A stretch of DNA of 64,000 nt from Trichlorobacter thiogenes (GTDB lineage: Bacteria > Desulfobacterota > Desulfuromonadia > Geobacterales > Pseudopelobacteraceae), in assembly GCF_900167465.1 (NCBI RefSeq), contig NZ_FUWR01000001.1:241269-305268 (forward strand). The letters are read 5' to 3'. The position numbers were made by a program, and so were the translations under genes. The notes beneath the pieces were generated by a model. That model saw nothing but the letters and a program-made list of their open reading frames with translations, had not been told where the DNA came from and made no database searches. Position 1 is the first letter of the stretch. Every line of letters begins with the position of its first letter. Of this stretch, positions 18,441 through 27,645 are shown piece after piece.

Positions 18441-18564
18441 TTTACCGCAGAGAGCACAGAGGTTCGCAGAGGAAAGCTGAAACGCAGATATAATTATAAA
18501 CGACAGGCTATTTACTGTTTATTTAAATAATCCTCTGTGTTACTCCGCGTCCTCTGCGGTGAAC
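18441..18564. repeat. CTCTGCG-family palindromic repeat, copy 3
   Basis: About 124 bp with left end ACCGCAGAG...GCACAGAGG and right end CCTCTGCGGTGAAC. It lies between two convergent genes, six bases from the stop of the minus-strand gene, and matches the copy inside cydD. Confidence 0.8.
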
Positions 18565-18568
18565 TGTT

Positions 18569-18826
18569 TTACATCAAAAACGATGCGGCTACCGCCTGAT
18601 CAGTCCCTTTCAGTCGCGTCACCATCTTGTGCCGCTCTTCCGCCGGGATCAGAGCGGCCAGGTGATCACGGGCACTGTCCGGACTGCCGGCAATGGCAGA
18701 TGCCATCTGAAACATGATCTCAAGAGAAAGCCCGGCACGATGGCCTTCAACCAGCTTGCCTATTTCAGCGCGGCGTTGGTCCTCACTCCAGGTTTTATAG
18801 ATATCAACACCGATATTTGCGAGCAT
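18569..18826 (-). CDS. Hypothetical protein (85 aa)
   Basis: An 85-residue, probably all-helical soluble protein that I do not recognise. AAGGGA lies 8 bases before the ATG. It is the last of four minus-strand genes starting with the antitoxin at 19736; a 71-bp gap separates it from the FliG-N-like gene. Its stop lies next to a palindromic repeat. Confidence 0.6.
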   Translation of the reverse strand: MLANIGVDIYKTWSEDQRRAEIGKLVEGHRAGLSLEIMFQMASAIAGSPDSARDHLAALIPAEERHKMVTRLKGTDQAVAASFLM

Positions 18827-18897
18827 GGGGTGATCCCTTCAGATTGGATTGAAGTTGCGTTGGTAGCACGGGACAGCAATGGATGGCAACCGCAAAA

Positions 18898-19116
18898 CTA
18901 ACGTATCAGGCGGTCCAACAGCCGGTCGATCTCCTCAATCACGACAGTTGGCAGTTGATCGGTCTGGACAATCCGGTTCACCAGATCAGCCTGGATAAAA
19001 CCGGGCAGCAGTTTCAGGATCTCTCCGGCATGTTCGGCAGGCAGGCGGGACAAGGCTACCGCAATGGTCTGGGGATGTTCATTCAGCAGCTCTTTGGCGA
19101 TACGACGGTAGTCCAT
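18898..19116 (-). CDS. Small FliG-N/MgtE-N-like protein (72 aa)
   Basis: A 72-residue helical protein. The segment ALSRLPAEHAGEILKLLPGF resembles the repeated helices of FliG N-terminal and MgtE N-terminal domains. No flagellar or magnesium-transport gene is nearby, so the resemblance is structural at best. It starts 6 bp after the PIN-toxin stop with no clear Shine-Dalgarno, so it probably depends on translation of the toxin gene. Confidence 0.55.
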   Translation of the reverse strand: MDYRRIAKELLNEHPQTIAVALSRLPAEHAGEILKLLPGFIQADLVNRIVQTDQLPTVVIEEIDRLLDRLIR

Positions 19117-19122
19117 GGGTGA

Positions 19123-19518
19123 TTACGGTGCAATAAGCAGACGGCTTATTTCGTCATAAAGCAGAAACTGTTTATCTGCACTGATAACAGGAAGATGATG
19201 AGTGATTGATGTTGCGATAATCAGACGATCCTGGGGATCTTTATGATGTTCCGGCAGAGAAGCAGCAAGCCGGGCTATTTCAGCGGTAATTGGCAGGCAG
19301 TTGACACCAGCTTCAGAAAACACACCTGAAAACCACTCATCCAGACTGATCTCCAGTTCAATTCTGCCATGTCTGACAAGCCATTCTATTTCAAAACATG
19401 AAATTGCAGAAACAGCCAGTGACTCTGCTTCTTCGATAGTTGCAACCAAAGGTGAAGGCAGCTTTCCAGCAGTGCCATTGATCCACCAAAGCAGGATATG
19501 CGTGTCAAGCAACAGCAT
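19123..19518 (-). CDS. PIN-domain toxin (VapC type)
   Basis: A 131-residue PIN-domain RNase. The acidic residues expected for metal binding are visible: Asp in LLLDTHILLWW near residue 5, Glu in SCFEIEWL near 43, and Asp in DPQDRLIIATSITH near 97. VapC toxins cleave tRNA or rRNA. It overlaps the antitoxin stop (TGATG), the standard coupling for such pairs. A FliG-N-like small gene follows directly. Confidence 0.82.
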   Translation of the reverse strand: MLLLDTHILLWWINGTAGKLPSPLVATIEEAESLAVSAISCFEIEWLVRHGRIELEISLDEWFSGVFSEAGVNCLPITAEIARLAASLPEHHKDPQDRLIIATSITHHLPVISADKQFLLYDEISRLLIAP

Positions 19519-19736
19519 CAGGCAATGTTCCAGTCCTGGGCTGGAGCAGACGACATGACATCGCCAATCTCGCGCAGTTTTCCGCGAAGATGCGCAGGCA
19601 CTTTGTTCTTCTTCGCTGGCAATGGGGTGTCAAGGAGCAGCATGATTACTTCAACGGATTTGCCGGGCGGCAGCAGCGGCAGGCCGGTAAGATGACCAGT
19701 CGAATCTGTCTGCGTTACAATTCGTTGGGCTTGCAT
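19518..19736 (-). CDS. Antitoxin partner of the PIN toxin
   Basis: A 72-residue protein (LTGLPLLPPGKSVEVIMLLL) with the size and position of a VapB-type antitoxin. I chose the ATG at 19736, which follows AAGGAGG by 9 bases, over an in-frame start at 19793. The C-terminal part is charged and probably wraps the toxin. The antitoxin call rests mainly on linkage; I do not place the DNA-binding fold. Confidence 0.65.
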   Translation of the reverse strand: MQAQRIVTQTDSTGHLTGLPLLPPGKSVEVIMLLLDTPLPAKKNKVPAHLRGKLREIGDVMSSAPAQDWNIA

Positions 19737-19896
19737 GTCAGATAACCTCCTTTTACTTTGTTGAAATATAGCCCAATACTTCAGATATAACAAGCGGTCC
19801 TGAATTTCGGGTTGTGGTGCATTTTAATGGAAGCTGGACAGAATCAGTGTTAAAAAATCTCTCTACTACGAATAATCAAATGATGGAAAACAAACT

Positions 19897-21681
19897 ATGG
19901 CCCTGATTACCCTGCGCGACATATCCCTGGCCTTTGGCGGCCCTCCGCTTTTTGATGGTATCAACCTGCAGATAGAACCGGGGGACCGGCTCTGCCTGAT
20001 GGGCAGAAACGGTACCGGCAAATCCACCCTGATGAAACTGATCAGCGGAGAGATCCCGCCTGAAGGGGGCGAAGTCATTCGCAGCCAGGGGCTACGGGTT
20101 GCGCTGGTCTCCCAGGAGATCCCCCAGGGGGTGGCTGGTACGGTCTTTGAGGTGGTGGCGCAGCATCCCCATGCGGCCATCGGCGCTGAGCAATGGGAGC
20201 ATGAGCAGCAGGTGGAGCGGGTGCTGAACCGGCTGCATCTGGAGCCGGAAGCTGAGTTTTCAAGCCTCTCCGGCGGCACCAAACGACGGGTGCTGCTGGC
20301 CCGGGCACTGGTGGCTGCGCCGGATATCCTGCTGCTGGACGAGCCGACCAACCACCTGGATATTGAAACCATCCTCTGGCTGGAGGAGTTTCTGGCCAGA
20401 AACATCACCACCTGCATCTTTGTTACCCACGACCGGGCCTTTGCCCGGCGACTGGCGAATAGAATTGCCGAGCTGGATCGGGGCAGAATCTATGCCTTTT
20501 CCTGCGGGTATGATCAGTTTGTGGAGCGTCGCGAGGCGCTGCTGGAGGCAGAGATCACCCGCCTGGCCCTGTTTGACAAGAAACTAGCCCAGGAAGAGGC
20601 GTGGGTTCGTCAGGGGATCAAGGCTCGCCGCACCCGCAACGAAGGCAGGGTGCGGGCATTGAAAGCACTGCGGGAGGAATACCGCCAGCGGCGCACCCGC
20701 CAGGGTACCGCAACCATCCGGCTGCAGGAGGCAGATCGCTCCGGTCGGCTGGTGATTGAGGCAGAGCAGGTCGGTTTCAGCTATGGCGACCGCACCGTGA
20801 TCCGCGATCTCTCCACCACCATCATGCGGGGTGACAAGCTGGGGATCATCGGGCCCAACGGTTCCGGCAAGACCACCCTGCTGCGGCTGTTACTGGGTGA
20901 GCTGGAGCCCCAGTCCGGGGTCATCCGCCAGGGCACCCGGCTGGAAGTGCTCTACATGGATCAGATGCGGGACCAGCTTGATCCCCAGAAAAGCGTGGCT
21001 GAAAACGTGGGGGAAGGGAATGACACCCTGATCATCGGCGGAAAATCACGCCATATTATCGGCTACCTGCAGGATTTCCTGTTCTCACCGGAGCGTGCCC
21101 GTTCGCCGGTCTCAATCCTCTCCGGCGGTGAGCGCAACCGACTGCTGCTGGCCAAGCTGTTCACCAAGCCGGGCAACGTGCTGGTGCTGGATGAGCCGAC
21201 CAACGACCTGGATGCCGAGACCCTTGAGCTGCTGGAAGACCTGTTGATGGAATACTCCGGCACCCTGCTGCTGGTCAGCCACGACCGGGAATTCCTGAAT
21301 AACGTGGTCAGCTCCACCCTGGCGATCAACAGCGACGGCACTGTCAAGGAGACCGTCGGTGGCTATGATGACTGGCTGCGGGAGCAACAGCTTGAGGCTG
21401 CCCCTCCGGCTGCAGCAAAACCGGCTCAGGAAAAGGGCAAACCGCAGAAAGAGCGGCCTCGCAAGCTCTCCTTCAAGGAAGAGCGAGAGCTTGAGGCGCT
21501 GCCGGAGCGGATCACCACCCTTGAGGCAGAGCAGGAGCAGATCCACAGCACCCTGGCTGATCCTGATTTTTATAAAAATCGCGGGGCCGAGGCGGTGACC
21601 TTGAATGCCCGGCTTGAAGCCATTGATGCCGAACTGCTAGCTGCCTATGCCCGCTGGGAAGAGCTGGAGGCGTTGCGATGA
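19897..21681 (+). CDS. uup: ABC-F family ATPase (Uup-like)
   Basis: A soluble protein of 594 residues with two ATP-binding cassettes and no membrane segment. First Walker A GRNGTGKST is near 37 with signature LSGGTKRR near 123; second Walker A GPNGSGKTT is near 319 with signature LSGGERNR near 408. An inter-cassette linker and a C-terminal charged coiled coil (about 515-594) match Uup. ABC-F proteins bind the ribosomal E site and relieve stalling; Uup has also been linked to transposon excision. Stop overlaps the next gene (ATGA). Confidence 0.88.
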   Translation: MALITLRDISLAFGGPPLFDGINLQIEPGDRLCLMGRNGTGKSTLMKLISGEIPPEGGEVIRSQGLRVALVSQEIPQGVAGTVFEVVAQHPHAAIGAEQWEHEQQVERVLNRLHLEPEAEFSSLSGGTKRRVLLARALVAAPDILLLDEPTNHLDIETILWLEEFLARNITTCIFVTHDRAFARRLANRIAELDRGRIYAFSCGYDQFVERREALLEAEITRLALFDKKLAQEEAWVRQGIKARRTRNEGRVRALKALREEYRQRRTRQGTATIRLQEADRSGRLVIEAEQVGFSYGDRTVIRDLSTTIMRGDKLGIIGPNGSGKTTLLRLLLGELEPQSGVIRQGTRLEVLYMDQMRDQLDPQKSVAENVGEGNDTLIIGGKSRHIIGYLQDFLFSPERARSPVSILSGGERNRLLLAKLFTKPGNVLVLDEPTNDLDAETLELLEDLLMEYSGTLLLVSHDREFLNNVVSSTLAINSDGTVKETVGGYDDWLREQQLEAAPPAAAKPAQEKGKPQKERPRKLSFKEERELEALPERITTLEAEQEQIHSTLADPDFYKNRGAEAVTLNARLEAIDAELLAAYARWEELEALR

Positions 21682-21905
21682 AAGCAGTAGATCCTTTACA
21701 CGGCGTCACCCTTGAAACAATTTTAAAGGAGCTGGTCAGCCAGATCGGCTGGGCTGCAATGGGCAATGCCGTTGATATTCGCTGCTTTACCTATGATCCT
21801 AACATCAAATCCAGCCTTACCTTTCTGCGCCGCACCCCCTGGGCCAGAGCCAAGGTCGAAGAACTCTATCTTCGCCAGAAAGCGACAACCTGTGAAAAAC
21901 ACTGA
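21678..21905 (+). CDS. VF530-family small DNA-binding protein
   Basis: A 75-residue protein with the characteristic DPLHGVTLETILKELV start, GWAAMGNAVDIRCF centre and SSLTFLRRTPWARAKVE end of the VF530 (DUF2132) family, named from a Vibrio fischeri structure and thought to bind DNA. It overlaps both neighbours, so uup, this gene and the helicase form a tight translationally coupled set. Precise function unknown. Confidence 0.85.
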   Translation: MKAVDPLHGVTLETILKELVSQIGWAAMGNAVDIRCFTYDPNIKSSLTFLRRTPWARAKVEELYLRQKATTCEKH

Positions 21906-23202
21906 TATCTCCTTTGATTCCCTTGGCCTGCGCCCTGAACTGCTGAGCGCCATTGCCAGCCTGGGCTATACCAACCCCACCCCGATTCAGGCCGAGGCTA
22001 TTCCCGTGATATTTGAAGGGGGCGACCTGCTTGCCGGAGCCCAGACCGGCACCGGCAAGACCGCTGCCTTTGCCCTGCCGATCGTCCAGATGCTGGCTGA
22101 AACCACCCCTGCAGAAAAACGCCGCAAGCCCCGAGCCCTGGTGCTGGTACCCACCCGTGAACTGGCTGCCCAGGTCAGCGACGAGATGAACCGCTATGCC
22201 CGTCGCCTGTCGCTGCGCTCCACCATGATCTACGGCGGCGTAACCATCCAGGCCCAGATTGAACGGCTGCACCGCGGCGTGGATATTGTAGTGGCAACGC
22301 CGGGACGGCTGCTGGATCATGCCGAGCGGGGCACTATTGATCTTTCTCGGATCAAGTTTCTGGTGTTGGATGAGGCAGACCGGATGCTGGATCTGGGTTT
22401 TATCGATGACATCAAAAAGGTTGCAGAGTATCTGCCTGCCAAGCATCAGGCCCTGTTGTTCTCAGCCACCTACTCCCAAAATATCAAGCAGTTGGCTGAT
22501 CAGCTACTGGAGCAGCCCAAACGGATTGAGGTGGCCCGCCGCACCCTGACCGCCGAGGCCGTGACCCAGGCGATCTATCAGGTGGAGCGCAGCCGCAAAC
22601 GGGAGATGCTGTCTTTTTTGATCCGCAAAAACGGCTGGAATCAGGTACTGGTCTTTACCCGCACCCGCTATGGCGCAGATAAACTGACTGAAGAACTGCT
22701 CTTTGACGGGATCAAGGCGGCTGCTATCCACAGTAATAAAAGTCAGTCGATCCGCACCCGCACCCTGGCTGAATTCAAACAGGGCACCTTCCGGGTACTG
22801 GTGGCAACCGATGTGGCAGCCCGCGGCCTGGATATCGAGCGCCTACCCCATGTGGTAAACTACGATCTGCCCCAGGTGCCTGAAGATTATGTGCATCGGA
22901 TTGGCCGCACCGGACGGGCCGGAGAAGAGGGGATCGCCATTTCGCTGGTCAGCCAGGAAGAACAGATTCTGTTGGCTGCCATTGAAAAGCTGGTCAAGCA
23001 GAGCATTCCGCGCCAAAGTCTGGCAGAATTTCCTCAGTATGCGGTTAGACGGACGGTGAAGGCAAAGGAAGGCAAGCTGGCTAAAGAGCAGGCCAAGCCA
23101 AAGAAGACAGAGGTTAAAGCTGCAACCCCCAAGCGGAAAAAGGTGGTGCCGGAGCGTCCTGCCCCCAAGACCGGCCGCCGGGGACAGCGAACAAGCAAGT
23201 AG
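21892..23202 (+). CDS. DEAD-box RNA helicase (RhlE type)
   Basis: A 436-residue helicase. The Q motif region (SLGYTNPTPIQAEAIP) precedes motif I AQTGTGKT near 50, DEAD near 161, SAT near 190 and motif VI HRIGRTGRAGE near 335. A Lys/Arg-rich tail (about 385-436) presumably binds RNA. I chose the GTG at 21892, giving the usual family N-terminus; the open frame extends upstream to 21766 but only as a shadow of the VF530 gene. It acts in rRNA or mRNA remodelling. Confidence 0.9.
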   Translation: MKNTDISFDSLGLRPELLSAIASLGYTNPTPIQAEAIPVIFEGGDLLAGAQTGTGKTAAFALPIVQMLAETTPAEKRRKPRALVLVPTRELAAQVSDEMNRYARRLSLRSTMIYGGVTIQAQIERLHRGVDIVVATPGRLLDHAERGTIDLSRIKFLVLDEADRMLDLGFIDDIKKVAEYLPAKHQALLFSATYSQNIKQLADQLLEQPKRIEVARRTLTAEAVTQAIYQVERSRKREMLSFLIRKNGWNQVLVFTRTRYGADKLTEELLFDGIKAAAIHSNKSQSIRTRTLAEFKQGTFRVLVATDVAARGLDIERLPHVVNYDLPQVPEDYVHRIGRTGRAGEEGIAISLVSQEEQILLAAIEKLVKQSIPRQSLAEFPQYAVRRTVKAKEGKLAKEQAKPKKTEVKAATPKRKKVVPERPAPKTGRRGQRTSK

Positions 23203-23210
23203 AATCTGCT

Positions 23211-23335
23211 ATTCCGATTCCAAATCAAGAGTGATATCAAGGCGGCGAGGATTGAGGCGACGAAGGCGTACAGGCAGTACGTTGAGGAGCCGAAGACGAG
23301 CCAACGCAGAGAGCGCCTTGAGTTGAAATCGGAAT
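23211..23335. repeat. Palindromic repeat family C, copy 1
   Basis: About 125 bp with inverted ends ATTCCGATT / AATCGGAAT and a core containing GGCGACGAAGGCGTAC and CCAACGCAG. The core closely matches, in opposite orientation, the element at 48128-48248. Its right end is the last base of the stop codon of the minus-strand PIN toxin. Confidence 0.8.
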
Positions 23336-23721
23336 TATACCGCTATAATCGTATCACTGTATCTGGCCACCTGCGCATCATGGGTTACAAGCCTGAGCGG
23401 TTCATGCAGTGCCTGTGCAACCAGCATCCGGTCAAACGGATCAGCATGCAGGGGTGCCAAAGCCTCAACAGCAACAGCGTGTTCAGGACTGATGGCCAAC
23501 AGGCGATAACCTGATTCACGAAACCAGCCAAGCGCTTCAGCACTGGAAACCGGCATGTTGGTACGGCCAAGACTGTACTTGATCGATATTTCCCAGATGG
23601 AGGCTGCACTGACAAAGATCTCATTCTCTGGCGCGGTGATCAATGCCCTGGCTGCACCGGATAGTCGGGGATCATCACTAATGGCCCAGAGTGCAATATG
23701 GGTATCCAGCAATAGTCTCAT
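23335..23721 (-). CDS. PIN-domain toxin (type II)
   Basis: A 128-residue PIN RNase: LLLDTHIALWA at the N-terminus with the first catalytic Asp, a Glu in SIWEISIKY near 44, Asp in HADPFDRMLVAQAL near 95 and Asp in VTHDAQVARY. It overlaps the antitoxin stop by four bases. Its own stop codon coincides with the end of a dispersed repeat. Same general class as the toxin at 19123 but paired with a different antitoxin family. Confidence 0.85.
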   Translation of the reverse strand: MRLLLDTHIALWAISDDPRLSGAARALITAPENEIFVSAASIWEISIKYSLGRTNMPVSSAEALGWFRESGYRLLAISPEHAVAVEALAPLHADPFDRMLVAQALHEPLRLVTHDAQVARYSDTIIAV

Positions 23722-23963
23722 ACTGCCTGCCCCGCGAACAGCCTGGCAATAGCCTCATTATCAGCGTCAAAGCTGTCAGGCAGTACGAATTTTCCCTTGG
23801 CAATTCCCAGCCGTTGACCCACCGGTTTTTCAGCAAGTGGCGCCAGACGGGCAACAGGTCTGCCATTACGGGCAATCACAACCTCTTGTTCACGACCGCT
23901 TTCAATCGCTTCAACCAATCGTGAAAGATTGGTCTTTGCTTCAAACATGTTTACGTTTTGCAT
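23718..23963 (-). CDS. Phd/YefM-family antitoxin
   Basis: An 81-residue antitoxin with the family start MFEAKTNLSRLVEAIE and the VVIARNGRPVARLAPL strand-turn, followed by an extended tail (FDADNEAIARLFAG) that would occupy the toxin active site. Phd proteins also repress their own promoter. AAGGAGGGCGA lies upstream of the start. Confidence 0.88.
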   Translation of the reverse strand: MQNVNMFEAKTNLSRLVEAIESGREQEVVIARNGRPVARLAPLAEKPVGQRLGIAKGKFVLPDSFDADNEAIARLFAGQAV

Positions 23964-24037
23964 AAATCGCCCTCCTTGCTAAACCAAGTCTAGCAGATGC
24001 GGATCTGGTTGGCAAGCAGGCTCACCCAACTACCAAC

Positions 24038-24081
24038 CAACCTGGTGATCAGGTTGTATTTTTTCAGCTATCAGCTACACT
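24038..24081 (+). promoter_or_regulatory. Promoter and operator-like inverted repeat before the histidine kinase
   Basis: CAACCTG / CAGGTTG (24038-24044 with 24050-24056) is an inverted repeat that overlaps a TTGTAT -35 box (24054-24059). TACACT (24076-24081) lies 16 bp further on. Transcription from it would begin at or next to the ATG at 24089. Confidence 0.4.
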
Positions 24082-24088
24082 TGGTCCC

Positions 24089-25777
24089 ATGCAACGATTA
24101 CGCATACCAATCATATTCCTGTTCCTGAGTCTCTGTTTTCAGGTCAGCGCCCTTGCCAAGACCATCATCGTGGGCGGCGATCGGGACTATCCCCCCTATG
24201 AATTCCTTGATTCAAGCGGAAAACCCACCGGTTACAATGTAGAGCTGACCAAGGCCATCGCCGAGGTAATGGGCCTGCAGGTAGAGTTCCGGCTGGGGGG
24301 CTGGTCTGAGCAGTTGCGGGATCTGAAGGAAGGCAGGATCGACCTGTTGCAGGGGATTTCCTGGTCTGAACAGCGGGCCACCCAGATTGACTTCACCCCG
24401 CCCCACACCGTTGTCAACCACGCCATCTTTGCCCGCAAGGAGTCACCTGTTGTCAGCTCACTGACCGAGTTGAAGGGCAAAAAAGTCACCCTGCACCGCG
24501 ACGGGATCATGCATGAGCAACTGCTCCGCCAGGGCTACGGCCCGGATCTGGTACCCACCCCCACCCCGGCCGATGCGTTGCGGCTGCTGGCTTCAGGGCA
24601 ATGCGACTACGCCGTGGTTGCCATCGTGCCGGGTATGTATATCATCCGCGAATACAAACTAACCAATCTGGTGCCGGTGGCCCGCAGTATCGCTTCACAG
24701 AAATACGGCTACGGGGTTCGTAAGGACAATGCTGAACTGCTAGCCAAGATGACCGAAGGGCTGGCAATCCTGAAAAAAACCGGCCAGTATGACGCTATCC
24801 ATGCCAAATGGCTGGGGGTACTGGAGCCTGAAGGGCTTGCACTGGGCAAGGTGATCAAGCTGGCCGCTCTGGTGCTTACGCCGCTGGTGCTGGTACTGGG
24901 GGGAATGGCGTTCTGGTCCCGCTCTTTGCATAAACAGGTTGCTCTGCGCACCGCTGACCTGACCCATGAGATTGCTGAACGGACCGCTGCCGAGCAGGAA
25001 CTGCGGCGCAACCAGCAGCAGTTGGTGCAGGCCGACAAAATGGCAGCCCTGGGGGTACTGGTCTCCGGGGTGGCCCATGAGATCAACAATCCCAACGGAC
25101 TGATTTTACTTAATATGCCTATTCTGAAGGATGTCTGTAATGATGCCCTGGCGGCCCTTGAGCAGCAGCAGAACCAGATTGAACTGGGCGGCCTGTCGTT
25201 TAACCGTGTCAAGGACGAGCTACCCCTGATGCTGGATGAGATGCAGGACGGAGCACGACGGATCAAGCGGATTGTGGAGGACCTGAAGGACTTTGCCCGT
25301 CAGGATGATGCTGCCCTGATGGAGCCGCTGGAACTGAATCAGGTGACCCAGGCTGCGGTGCGGCTGGTGGATCGCTCTTTACGCACGGCAACCAACCGGT
25401 TTGAGGCTGAGTACACCGAACCGCTGCCGATGATACAGGGCAACAGCCAGCGGATTGAACAGGTACTGGTCAACCTGCTGCTGAACGCCTGCCAGGCATT
25501 AACCGACCAGAATCGTGGTGTTTTCCTGCGCACCTTTATCGATCATGCAACCAATAGTGTAGGAGTTTTAGTCCGGGACGAAGGTTGTGGCATTGCGCCC
25601 GAGCATCTGGACCGCCTGACTGACCCGTTCTTCACCACCAAGCGGGAGAGCGGTGGCACCGGTCTGGGGCTGTCGGTCTCGACCGGGATCGTCAAGGAAC
25701 ATGGCGGCAGTCTGTTGTTTTCCTCACCACCTGGCCAGGGGACCACGGTCACATTACTGCTACCTATTACCCAGTAA
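24089..25777 (+). CDS. Histidine kinase with periplasmic solute-binding sensor
   Basis: A 562-residue sensor kinase. A signal-like N-terminal helix (1-22) is followed by a SBP_bac_3 amino-acid/polyamine-binding fold in the periplasm (GGDRDYPPYEFLDSSGKPTG), a membrane helix near 255-275, a coiled coil, the H-box VSGVAHEINNPNG (His near 330) and a GHKL ATPase (NLLLNACQAL, VRDEGCGI, GGTGLGLSVS). No PAS domain is visible. The ligand is probably a small organic solute. No cognate regulator lies next door; the OmpR-type regulator at 27638 is separated by two genes. Confidence 0.88.
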   Translation: MQRLRIPIIFLFLSLCFQVSALAKTIIVGGDRDYPPYEFLDSSGKPTGYNVELTKAIAEVMGLQVEFRLGGWSEQLRDLKEGRIDLLQGISWSEQRATQIDFTPPHTVVNHAIFARKESPVVSSLTELKGKKVTLHRDGIMHEQLLRQGYGPDLVPTPTPADALRLLASGQCDYAVVAIVPGMYIIREYKLTNLVPVARSIASQKYGYGVRKDNAELLAKMTEGLAILKKTGQYDAIHAKWLGVLEPEGLALGKVIKLAALVLTPLVLVLGGMAFWSRSLHKQVALRTADLTHEIAERTAAEQELRRNQQQLVQADKMAALGVLVSGVAHEINNPNGLILLNMPILKDVCNDALAALEQQQNQIELGGLSFNRVKDELPLMLDEMQDGARRIKRIVEDLKDFARQDDAALMEPLELNQVTQAAVRLVDRSLRTATNRFEAEYTEPLPMIQGNSQRIEQVLVNLLLNACQALTDQNRGVFLRTFIDHATNSVGVLVRDEGCGIAPEHLDRLTDPFFTTKRESGGTGLGLSVSTGIVKEHGGSLLFSSPPGQGTTVTLLLPITQ

Positions 25778-25888
25778 CAAACAAAGCTAAGTGCTTTGGC
25801 ACGCAGAACAACTGCTTTTCCCAGGGGAATTGACAGCATGCGGTGATCAGGCCTATGCTGTCGCTATTACACGATGAGGAATACAGGT

Positions 25889-26419
25889 ATGCCATCCGCA
25901 ATCATAGAGATCATCCAGGGCGATATCATCACATTAGCGGTTGATGCCATTGTCAATGCTGCCAATAACACCCTGCTGGGTGGTGGCGGTGTGGATGGTG
26001 CCATCCACAAGGCTGCCGGTCCCCGGTTGGTGCAGGAATGCGCCAGCCTGGGGGGCTGCCCGACTGGCGAAGCGCGCATTACCAAGGGGTACAACCTGCC
26101 TGCCCGGTTTGTGATCCACACCGTAGGGCCGGTCTGGACCGACGGGACAAAGGGCGAGCCGGAGCTACTGGCGGCATCGTACCGGAACAGCTTTGCGCTG
26201 GCCCGTCAGCACGCTATTCGCAGTATCGCCTTTCCAGCCATCAGTTGTGGGGTGTTTGGCTATCCCATGAAACAGGGTGCGGCCATTGCCCTGCAGGAGT
26301 CACTTTTGGCCGCCCAATCCGGCGATTTTGACCGGATTATCCTGATCCAGTACAGTGTCCCGGCCCTTGAATGTTTTCAGGCCGTTGCCCGGCAACTGGC
26401 GATCCCCTTCCATCCATGA
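25889..26419 (+). CDS. Macrodomain protein (O-acetyl-ADP-ribose deacetylase type)
   Basis: A 176-residue single macrodomain. [16 protein letters not shown] at the N-terminus, [17 protein letters not shown] (ADP-ribose loop), HTVGPVW and [10 protein letters not shown] are the hallmark motifs of the MacroD/YmdB group that removes ADP-ribose from proteins or hydrolyses O-acetyl-ADP-ribose. GAGG sits 9 bases before the ATG at 25889; another ATG at 25874 would add five residues. Its stop overlaps the permease start (ATGA). Confidence 0.9.
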   Translation: MPSAIIEIIQGDIITLAVDAIVNAANNTLLGGGGVDGAIHKAAGPRLVQECASLGGCPTGEARITKGYNLPARFVIHTVGPVWTDGTKGEPELLAASYRNSFALARQHAIRSIAFPAISCGVFGYPMKQGAAIALQESLLAAQSGDFDRIILIQYSVPALECFQAVARQLAIPFHP

Positions 26420-27645
26420 GCAACGTTATCCAGGCATTGCGCATCGCCCTGCGGGCCTTGCGGATCAACAAGATGCGTTCCTTCCTGACCATGCTGGGGA
26501 TCATTATCGGCATTGCGGCGGTGATCGCCATGATGGCGGTCGGTTCCGGCGCCAGCTATGTCATCTCGCAGCAGATAGCCAGTATCGGCAGTAATATCCT
26601 GCTGGTTTTGCCCGGTTCCATGACCAGTGGTGGTCTGCGTACCGGTAGCGGTGGGGTGCAGACCCTGAAGGCAGATGATGCCAGGGCCATGATGAGCGAA
26701 TGCCCTTCGGTTGACCTTGCCGCATCGGTGGTGCGCAGCTCCGGCCAGATCGTCTACGGCAACCAGAACTGGTCCACCCTGCTGATGGGCACCACGCCGG
26801 AGCTGTTTATCATCCGTGAATGGCCGCCAGCCATTGGACGCAGCATTACCAGCTCGGACAATGATGGCGCTGCCAAGGTCTGTCTGATCGGCCGTACCAT
26901 TGCCCAGAACCTGTTTGGCGCAGAAGATCCGCTGGGCAAGATGATCAGGATCAAGAAGGTGCCGTTTACGGTGATCGGTGTGCTGGAGGGGAAAGGGCAA
27001 TCGCCCCAGGGCACTGACCAGGATGATGTGATCTTTGTGCCGCTACGCACGGCCCAGCGTAAATTGATGGGCAGCCAGTTCCCGGACACGGTCGGTTCCA
27101 TTCTGGTTAAGGCCAAGAGCGAAGAACAGCTTCCCAAGGCTGAAAAAGAGATCAATGACCTGCTGAACCAGCGTCATCGCACCAGTAATAGCAAAGAACC
27201 TGATTTTACGGTGCGTAACCTCTCAGAAATACTGGCCGTGGCAGAACAATCCTCCAAGGCGATGTCACTGCTGCTGGGGGCGGTTGCCTCCATCTCCCTG
27301 ATTGTTGGTGGTATCGGTATTATGAACATCATGTTGGTCTCGGTCACGGAACGGACCCGAGAGATCGGCATCAGAATGGCGATTGGGGCCAAAAAGAACG
27401 ATATCCTGCTGCAATTTTTGACTGAAGCGGTACTTTTAACGGTCATGGGCGGCCTGATTGGTATCGCCCTCGGGGCTGGCGGCGCCACGGTGGTATCCCG
27501 TATCCTCTCATGGCCTACCCTGATTTCCCCCCTTTCCATTACGGTCGCCGTGCTGTTTTCCGGCGCCGTGGGGATCTTTTTTGGTTTCTATCCGGCCCGC
27601 AAGGCTGCCGGTCTGAACCCGATTGAGGCGTTACGGTATGAGTGA
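26416..27645 (+). CDS. MacB/FtsX-type ABC transporter permease
   Basis: A 409-residue permease of the MacB family: a first membrane helix near 20-42 ([20 protein letters not shown]), a periplasmic domain of about 220 residues, and three C-terminal helices with the conserved [15 protein letters not shown] loop and the closing NPIEALRYE. MacB permeases move macrolides, peptides or lipoproteins by mechanotransmission, with an ATPase and a membrane-fusion protein. Neither partner gene is adjacent here, which is unusual. It overlaps both the macrodomain gene and the response regulator gene. Confidence 0.85.
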   Translation: MSNVIQALRIALRALRINKMRSFLTMLGIIIGIAAVIAMMAVGSGASYVISQQIASIGSNILLVLPGSMTSGGLRTGSGGVQTLKADDARAMMSECPSVDLAASVVRSSGQIVYGNQNWSTLLMGTTPELFIIREWPPAIGRSITSSDNDGAAKVCLIGRTIAQNLFGAEDPLGKMIRIKKVPFTVIGVLEGKGQSPQGTDQDDVIFVPLRTAQRKLMGSQFPDTVGSILVKAKSEEQLPKAEKEINDLLNQRHRTSNSKEPDFTVRNLSEILAVAEQSSKAMSLLLGAVASISLIVGGIGIMNIMLVSVTERTREIGIRMAIGAKKNDILLQFLTEAVLLTVMGGLIGIALGAGGATVVSRILSWPTLISPLSITVAVLFSGAVGIFFGFYPARKAAGLNPIEALRYE

